Shown here: piece after piece, positions 57,567 to 64,000 of the stretch
How positions within the stretch are numbered: position 1 is the stretch's first letter
Layout of the letters: the number at the start of each line of letters is the position of its first letter
Notes under the pieces: generated by a model
What the model was told of the DNA's origin: nothing
Database searches by the model: none
What the model saw: only the letters and a program-made list of their open reading frames with translations
Assembly (NCBI RefSeq): GCF_014633365.1
Contig: NC_068352.1
Location: forward strand, 24,895,310 to 24,959,309
Origin: Diospyros lotus
Taxonomy: Eukaryota; Streptophyta; Magnoliopsida; Ericales; Ebenaceae
DNA length: 64,000 nt
Reading direction: 5' to 3'
Made by a program: the position numbers and the translations under genes

Positions 57567-60360
57567 TGTAACACCCCGTTTTTCTCTTACCGAGCGTGTC
57601 ATTATGCTGGGGCCCAAATTATACATAAATTATCTTTTTCATTTTTTCTCGGTACATAATTTAACCTTAAGTACCGAATCCCAAACAAAACCCCCAGCAA
57701 ATCATTAAAAATGCAGAAACGATAATTGAAACCTGATATGGTAAATAATCAAATCATTTTATTTATAACATAAGAATTCGTATCATAATTAATATCATAT
57801 CCTCAATATTCAAATACATAAATACATGGAGATTCCATAATATTCTAACAAGGTTAAACATCAATAAAGCATCAGCTAAAACATATCCGAGTCAGCTCAC
57901 TGAATCCATCGGCCACGCCATCACGTGCCGTCATATCTTAACCTGCTCATTGCCCTAATTGCAAGTCTAAAACTAGAACATTGAATGTTTCAGACGTATA
58001 ACCCATTAGAAGATGAAACTTCTAGTGAAGGTCCAAAACATATATACGAATGCATGATGCAATAACATGAACAACATTTGTCCTTAGTGTAATTTCCCTG
58101 ACCCGCAAGCCCGGTTAGGAATCCTAGGCAAATCCCGAACCTCTGCAGGATAAGCCTAACGTTATTTCCCCAACGCTCTTGGAGAATTACGGCTATACTC
58201 TGGGGGCGACATCCCATTCCTATGCACAAATATCAATGTGACAATAATATTGTGTCATGCAATTATCACGACTTTCCATACAATATGATAAAATGAATCA
58301 TATCTTTCGTAAATATTATGCATATATAAGCAATCATATATTTCATAAATATCATGCATAATATACAATCATATCATGTAGGATAAGAAAACTCACAAAA
58401 CCATGTTTAGTATAAAATTACTCACCTTTTGAGATAAACTTACATTTTTTTGAAAAGCGTGCATTGCCTCGATATGCGTGCCCTGCCTTGATTCTCGTGC
58501 CAACTTTCAAAGGTTGCACCAATTACATCATCTCGATCACCTCAATCATAAAATGATATTTAATCACTAAATATCCTCAATATTCCATTTATTTTATTTT
58601 TCTTTTATTTTCTCTCATTTTTCCTTTCCAAAAATCTCAATAAATGCCTCGGGACTATTTTCTCAAATCTAATTTCACAACAATTCATCATAGGCTATGA
58701 ACTTCAAAATAAAAATATTGGAATTACTCGGATGTTGCGTTTTCACGCAAAACAAAGCTCTTTGATGCTAAAACTAAGACATCGGGAATCCCAACTTCAA
58801 AATTTTTTGCAAGAATTTTTCTAGAATTTTTCTAAAACATTTTTCTATAATTTTAGGGAATTTTTGCACGAACCTCCATAAAACATTTTTCTAGAATTTT
58901 AGGAAATTTTTGCACATTTTTCTAGGCCCCCACGCGCCCTCACGCGTTGGCGCGTGGGCTGCGCGTGTTGACCAGCGCGTGTGGCCCACGCGCCGGTCAT
59001 CTTCCCCGGCGCCGGCCATGCCGGCGATCTAAGATGACTCCACCGGTTGAAACCCCTATTCCATTCGATCCATATGGCATAACTTTGAGCTCGAAAGGAG
59101 GCCGGGAAGGCCTCCGATTTGCCGGCCAAAGCTCGGCCAGATCGCCCGCCTCATCTTTTCGACGAGCTTCGAATCACCATGAAACCTTAACCAAAATGCC
59201 TCTTAACTCTCCAGATATGCTCTACACCTCATGGGCTTCAAAAGCCCCTTATTCTTGAGCCTCAATTCATTCAAAATCGTGGCCAATTTGAAGCTCAAAA
59301 TCTCTCCATTTTCGGCCACCATTGAACGCCGATCAAACAAGCACCAAAACGCTCCAAATTTTCCAGAAATGCTCCTCTCACTATGGGCAACAAAAGCCCC
59401 TTAAAATGGAACGCTAATTCCTTCGATTTCAAGGCCGATTTGAAGCTCTATTCCTCCTAACTTTTGGCCACTTCGAATGCCTATTTATAGGCGAAATCGA
59501 TGCTCCAAATGCCCGAGATCGGCTAGCCCATTGCCTTAGGAGGGTTTACCTATCATAGATCGACCTTCAAGCGGCTTTAACCGACCAAAATAGCCATTTG
59601 CAGGCTTTGATAAAAACGACCGAACTTTCGATCGCTTTTCTTCTTTTTTCGTCCACCATGATGGCTGTTATGGGCTAAGCCTTTTACCAAAAGTTATCCT
59701 CGACCAACCCTCGTGCCATCCCTATGGCCAAAGTCGGTGATTGAAAGGGCTAGTCGGCCATGGTTGTTGGAGATCTTTTCTGAAATTGCATTTTAGCCCC
59801 TTCAAGTTTTGAGTTTCTCATTTTGCCCTTTTTCACCAAGCCCCTCAACTTTTGATAATTTCTTTCAAGGCCCTCAAGTCCTAAAACATCATTTTGACCC
59901 CCGAAAATTTCGAAAAATCATCGTTTCGACCTTTCTCTAGCAATTTTGAAAAATTGGACTTAGGCCCGAAACTTCGTTTTGGCCCTAAACCTCTTCGTTT
60001 CTTCCTAAAACCACTGAAGAGTTGTTCCTTATAAAAAATCGAAACCCCCTCAAGCTTCCATTGACTTCCGAGAAGTTGTCTATAACAATTCGGTATTGTA
60101 GCCTAATTGGCAGCTGTTATTTTGCTGTGCCGAAAATTGTTTCCGATTCGATTTCTTTCTGCACCATAAATCCTATCTCGGGGTGCTCGTTAATGCCATA
60201 TCATTTTCTTTTGGCATCTCGGCTCCAGGGCACTCCCGGTAGTTGATTTGGTCATTTGTACGGTAATAAATTACCATTATATCCTTCATTTATCCTTATA
60301 TTCTATTTTTTTCCCAAGATAAATTACCCTTGAATCCTTTAGAATTTCTCGGATATTACA
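57567..60360 (-). mobile_element. 2.8-kb solo LTR of a long-LTR gypsy element
   Basis: Ends TGTAACACCCC ... GATATTACA, with a 5-bp target duplication TAGCA (57562-57566) and TAACA (60361-60365), one mismatch. The minus strand carries CTATAAATAG at 59481-59490, about 875 bases from the LTR start, fixing the orientation. There is no gag or pol inside. Its 5' part (about 60020-60360) and middle parts match the LTR at 61854 in the opposite orientation. The GC-rich centre (58930-59160) contains repeated CACGCG motifs. Long LTRs of this type occur in plant chromoviruses; that assignment is inference. Confidence 0.8.
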
Positions 60361-60365
60361 TAACA

Positions 60366-61149
60366 AACATAGACGAAAAGATTTTTAATGAAAACTAGGC
60401 AATTATACTCTTGAATTCCCTACCATATTCATATAAGGATATGAAAACTACTATAAAGTATGGAAAGGAATCCCTATCTTTAGAAGATGTTATGATATCC
60501 TTAATGTCAAGAGATCTTGAAACAAAGAAATAACAAAAATTTAGTTTTGTTGAAGGTTTATAAGTTAAAGAAAAGTCTAATAAAAAATCGCATTCTAGAA
60601 GTAAGAGCGAGTTTAGAACTCAATCTAAGAGTAGAGAAAATTTAAAATCAGTGACTTGTTGGTTTTGTAAGAAAGAAGGTCATCTTGAAAAAGTTGTCCT
60701 TCAAGGCAGAAGGATTATAGGCAAGAAAATGTAAATCTCTCATATGGATATGAGAGTGGAGAAGAGCTAATAATTTTAGAAGGCTTGGCATAAAAGATTG
60801 GGGCACATAAGCTTAAGAGGGTTGCAAGAGTTAAGCAAATGAGATATTTTGGGTTCAGAAACGGATTGATAATCTAGAGTTTTGTGAATCTTGGGTTATG
60901 GGTAAATCCCATGTTCTTTTTTCTAGGGTCCAATATTTTTTCTTTCTATGATTGATGATTATTCTAGAAAGATTTGAATATACTTCCTTAGGTATAAAAG
61001 TGACGCTTTTAAGAAATTTAAGGAATGAAAATCTTAGTTGAATATCAAATAGGAAAAAGGTTCAAGTTTAAAAAACAATTAATAATCGTCCTAGCTCATA
61101 GGATTAGTCAAGTCTAAACAAACTGATAATTTTCAGTTTAAAGTGAAAA
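60366..61149 (+). pseudogene. copia element C: gag end, zinc knuckle, pre-integrase
   Basis: Continues the element C gag: LLNSLPYSYKDMKTTIKYG, SLSLEDVMISL, a Ser/Arg-rich stretch, and the knuckle CWFCKKEGHLEK, in which the last cysteine is lost. An internal deletion leads to HKRLGHISLRGLQELSK (pre-integrase) and SMIDDYSRK (integrase core). Multiple stops. Ends where an opposite-strand copia LTR begins. Confidence 0.78.
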
Positions 61150-61385
61150 TGTGTAGGAAAACAAAATAATACTTCCTTGATTGATTGAGTGTACATGGGA
61201 ATACTCTTATACAGGAAAATGTTACAACATATGGAAACTATCTATAAGGAAACAAATCAAAAACAAAGAAGGAAATACACATTAAGATACATATGGACAG
61301 AATCAATAAGTTTCTTAAATGTGATTTAGAAATCATTCCTTAATCTAAGATTTAGGAAATTTGCTAGTATCCTTGTGATTTGACA
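61150..61385 (-). repeat. 3' LTR of copia element D
   Basis: Minus strand TGTCAAATCACAAGG ... TCCTACACA, about 236 bp, preceded by a purine tract (CTTGAGGGGGAG). The right end is fixed by the tract; the left end is inferred from the TG/CA rule and lacks a confirmed target duplication. Confidence 0.65.
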
Positions 61386-61392
61386 CTCCCCC

Positions 61393-61853
61393 TCAAGTTG
61401 GAGAATGGATGTCAATCATTCCCAGCTTGTTTATTAAAACGTTAAATCTTTTTCCAGCTAACCCTTTAGTTAACACACCTGCCATTTGATTTTCAGATGA
61501 TACATATAGAATTCGAATTAAACTAGCATCTAATTTTTCCTTGATGAAGTGTCGATTAATCTCTATATGTTTAGTCATGTCATGCTGCATAGGATTATGG
61601 GCAATGTTAATAGCTGATTGATTATCACAAAATATATCAATAGTACCTTGAACCTTGATCCTCAAGTCTTCTAAGATAATCCGAAGCCACAAAAGCGCAC
61701 ACAATCCAAGGGCCATTGCTCTAAATTCTACCTCTACACTAGATCTCGCTACAACACTTTACTTTTTGCACCTCCAAGACACAAGATTTCTCTCCAAAAA
61801 CACATAATATCTTATGGTGGATCTCTAATCAATTATAGAGCCACCATAATCTG
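61393..61853 (-). pseudogene. copia element D: RNase H
   Basis: Minus strand SSVEVEFRAMALGLCALLWL, IFCDNQSAINIAHNPMQHDM, TKHIEINRHFIKEKLDASLI, MAGVLTKGLAGKRFN and LGMIDIHSPT, the complete C-terminal end of a copia polyprotein. Upstream (61717-61853) the RNase H frame holds two stops. The long LTR at 61854 cuts it off. The family resembles element B (HNPVQHDRTKHVEVDRHFIK). Confidence 0.85.
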
Positions 61854-64000
61854 TGTAATATCCTATGTTTATATGAAGTTGCCATGTAATTTCGATGAGT
61901 TTAGGATACTGAAAAATTGAATTAATAGCAGTTACAAGTACCAAATCAACTGCAGAGAGTGTCTCGGGGTAGAATTATCTAAGAAAAATGATATGGTTTC
62001 GATGAGCGTTCCGAGATAGAATTTATGGTATCGAAAGAAATCTGATCGGGAACAGTTTTCGGTACAGCTAAAATGCAACTACCATGTAGGCTGCAAAACT
62101 GAATCGTTGCAAGAGGCTCCCGAAAAATTAGCAGAACCCTAGGGGGCTCCGATTTTTCGTAATGATCAACCCTTAAGTGGTTTCGGGATGAAACGACAGC
62201 CCGGTGAGGACACTGGGATGGAATTGCCAATATCGAATAATCTTGAATTATTAATTTTGTGTTTTCGGTATTTTAATGCCAAATAATTCAGTGTTTGAGG
62301 ATATTATCGTAATTAGAGAATTATTTTAATAAATGTAGGGTTAAAATTGGGTATTTAAATATATATTCATTTATTATAATGTAATATATATATATATAAC
62401 ATATGTGTACACGTATGGCAGAGGCCATGCCTCTGTAAAACGCAACCCATGCCTTAGATAACTTTAAGTCCATGCCCTGCAATCTTTACCCATGCCCTGT
62501 TGCAATCAGCCACACCGCCTGCAAGATTAAAGTCACGTCTCTACATGATTTGGAAGATTTTACACGCAAGAAAGATTTTACACGCAATAGAGAATGGCCG
62601 AGGCAGGCGTGAGGGTTGTGGGGTGAGCCTATAAATAGACTAAGAATGGAGAGATTGAGGGAAGCAAATGAAGCAAGAAGTGGCAGTGAGCCATGAGAGA
62701 TTCAACCGAGAGAGAGAGAGTTCGAGCTTGGGTTGAGGGAAGAGAGAAGAAAATTGAGAGCAGGGAGAGATGGAGCAGTAAGGTGCGGCCATGGCCGTGG
62801 GCAACGGAAGCGGCGGAGGCGGCCGCGATGGCAGGTGACGCGGAGGCGATTAGAGGCAGCAGGGGTGATTGGAGGTGGCCGGGATGGCTGGTTTCAGCCA
62901 TGGCAGCGTGCAAGCGCTGGTTCGCACACGTAGAAGCAGGGGGAAAGAAAAAGGAAGAAGAAGAAGGAGGAGGAGGAAGGAAGGGGAAGAAGAAAAGAAG
63001 AAAAGGAAGAAAGAAAAGAAAAGAAGAGAAAAAAGAAAGAAAGAAGAAGAGGTTGCACGCAGAGGACAAAGGAAGGAAGAAGAAGATGAATAGTGGAGGA
63101 AGAAAGAAAAAGAAAAAAAGAAAAGGAAAAAAAAGATAAAAAGGAAATTTAGAAAAAATAGAGAAAAATGTCAAAAAATTCTAAGAAAAATCCCAAAAAA
63201 TAGGATTTAGATATTTACTAATATTTCAGAGATTTTGGGTGAGAAAATAGTTCGGGTACGCATTTCGAGGATACAACACGCATACCGAGGAAGCCAAATA
63301 TGCTAAGCCAAGGTAAGTAAAATTCTCTAGAAAATTTCAGAAATTCAAGAATATTATTTTATGAATTTTTGTAGTGAAATATTTGAGTAAATATTTTAGA
63401 AATATTTAGTTTGGATTTATTGAGGAAAAATAGGAAGAAATAAAGAGAAAATGTAAGAAATTATGAAAAAATAGGTTTTAATTTTTATTTAAATAATTAT
63501 GGTGATTAGGATGCTTTGAGGCGTAAGTTGAAGTGACTTGTGCAAATTTTGAGGTTGGCACGCAAATTGAGGTGATGTACAAGGCAAGACACAGATATCG
63601 AGGTAGTCCGAGAAGCTTGAGAAGGTAAGTGGAACTTCCTTGAAAATGTTTTCATTATATTGATATACTCTGATATGTATCCATCACATAGACTGCATAC
63701 ATGGCATGACTATGAAATGCATAAATACACGTTGATATCATTGATCACTCGCATTGAGGCCGTAGAGAGTACGAACTGACACCGCTGCTTTACCAAGGGT
63801 GCACCCATACACCCCGGCTTTGAAAGAGGTGGCCGCAAAAATAGTAGGTAGCATGAGGGATGCAGTTGACACATACGATGAAAGACATTGCATATACACA
63901 TGACATAGCATTATGTACCCTTATTTAGATGATTCATCATCTAACCTAGGTTTTTGCCCCTGGAATATTCAAGCGTTCCAGGTGGAGATTGTAGCAGATT
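61854..64000 (+). mobile_element. long gypsy LTR, related to 57567-60360, runs off the window
   Basis: Begins TGTAATATCC and has a CCTATAAATAGAC promoter at 62629-62640, 776 bases from its start, close to the spacing in the other LTR. Shared blocks, in the opposite orientation to the other copy, include the stretch near 61920-62160 and the series (TGGCACGCAAATTGAGG, ACAGATATCGAGG, AAGGTAAGT) near 63550-63630. No end is reached by 64000, so I cannot say whether it is a solo LTR or the 5' end of a whole element. Confidence 0.7.
62938..63136 (+). repeat. polypurine tract of about 200 bases
   Basis: Almost uninterrupted G and A (GGAAGAAGAAGAAGGAGGAG-type units), broken only by a few pyrimidines near 63050-63090. 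Open frames here code Lys/Glu/Arg runs that are low-complexity by-products. It lies downstream of the promoter of the long LTR. Confidence 0.8.

Noticed and set aside
62693..63139. Lys/Glu/Arg-rich open frames on + and a Phe/Ser-rich one on -
   Set aside because: They are translations of a polypurine tract inside an LTR, with no conserved motif.
1..64000. CRISPR array, bacterial operon or prophage
   Set aside because: Eukaryotic gene structure throughout; repeats are transposons and microsatellites, and no spaced direct-repeat array exists.

Overview
The window is nuclear DNA from a flowering plant, most likely a dicot. The evidence is AT-rich intergenic DNA, GT-AG introns, plant F-box/FBD genes, a plant type II NAD(P)H dehydrogenase with an EF-hand, a plastid-targeted membrane protein, nested copia and gypsy LTR retrotransposons, a plant RTE LINE with a TTG-repeat tail, and a decayed plastid DNA insert. 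The species cannot be named from the sequence alone.

Layout. 1-5640 is a decayed copia element (+) carrying a solo LTR (482-1162) and an 821-bp hAT MITE (1784-2604); a 560-bp segment spanning half of the MITE was then tandemly duplicated. 6220-15649 is a second copia (-) broken by a gypsy-like short element (6540-9376), an RTE LINE (9870-13152) and a solo-LTR-like insert (14913-15261). 16040-18692 holds an RTE relic and a Harbinger-like element. 18840-23478 is a decayed gypsy element (-). 24172-25817 is a hAT-like TIR element containing scrambled plastid DNA (4.5S, 23S and ndhB pieces).

26056-55749 is the gene-bearing part, all on +. It has two tandem paralogous F-box/LRR/FBD genes (568 and 563 aa, three coding exons each), a two-exon gene for a plastid-targeted polytopic membrane protein (360 aa, 4-kb intron), and a ten-exon external NAD(P)H dehydrogenase of the NDB1 type (573 aa, EF-hand, NADPH-type Gln, C-terminal SRI). 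Introns and spacers carry small RTE 3' fragments, LTR-like tandem repeats and local duplications.

55914-64000 returns to repeats. A decayed copia (+) is interrupted by a 2.8-kb solo LTR (57567-60360, - orientation) and joined to another copia (-). The latter is in turn cut by a related long LTR in + orientation (61854 to the window end).

The host genes do not form a pathway. The two F-box proteins would act as SCF adaptors; the plastid protein and NDB1 act in different organelles. The most unusual content is the plastid mosaic inside a TIR element, with near-exclusive C-to-T/G-to-A decay, together with a readable nested order of insertions. I found no CRISPR array, no intact tRNA or rRNA gene and no convincing new gene system. 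Coding coordinates were built by hand from splice signals and reading-frame continuity.
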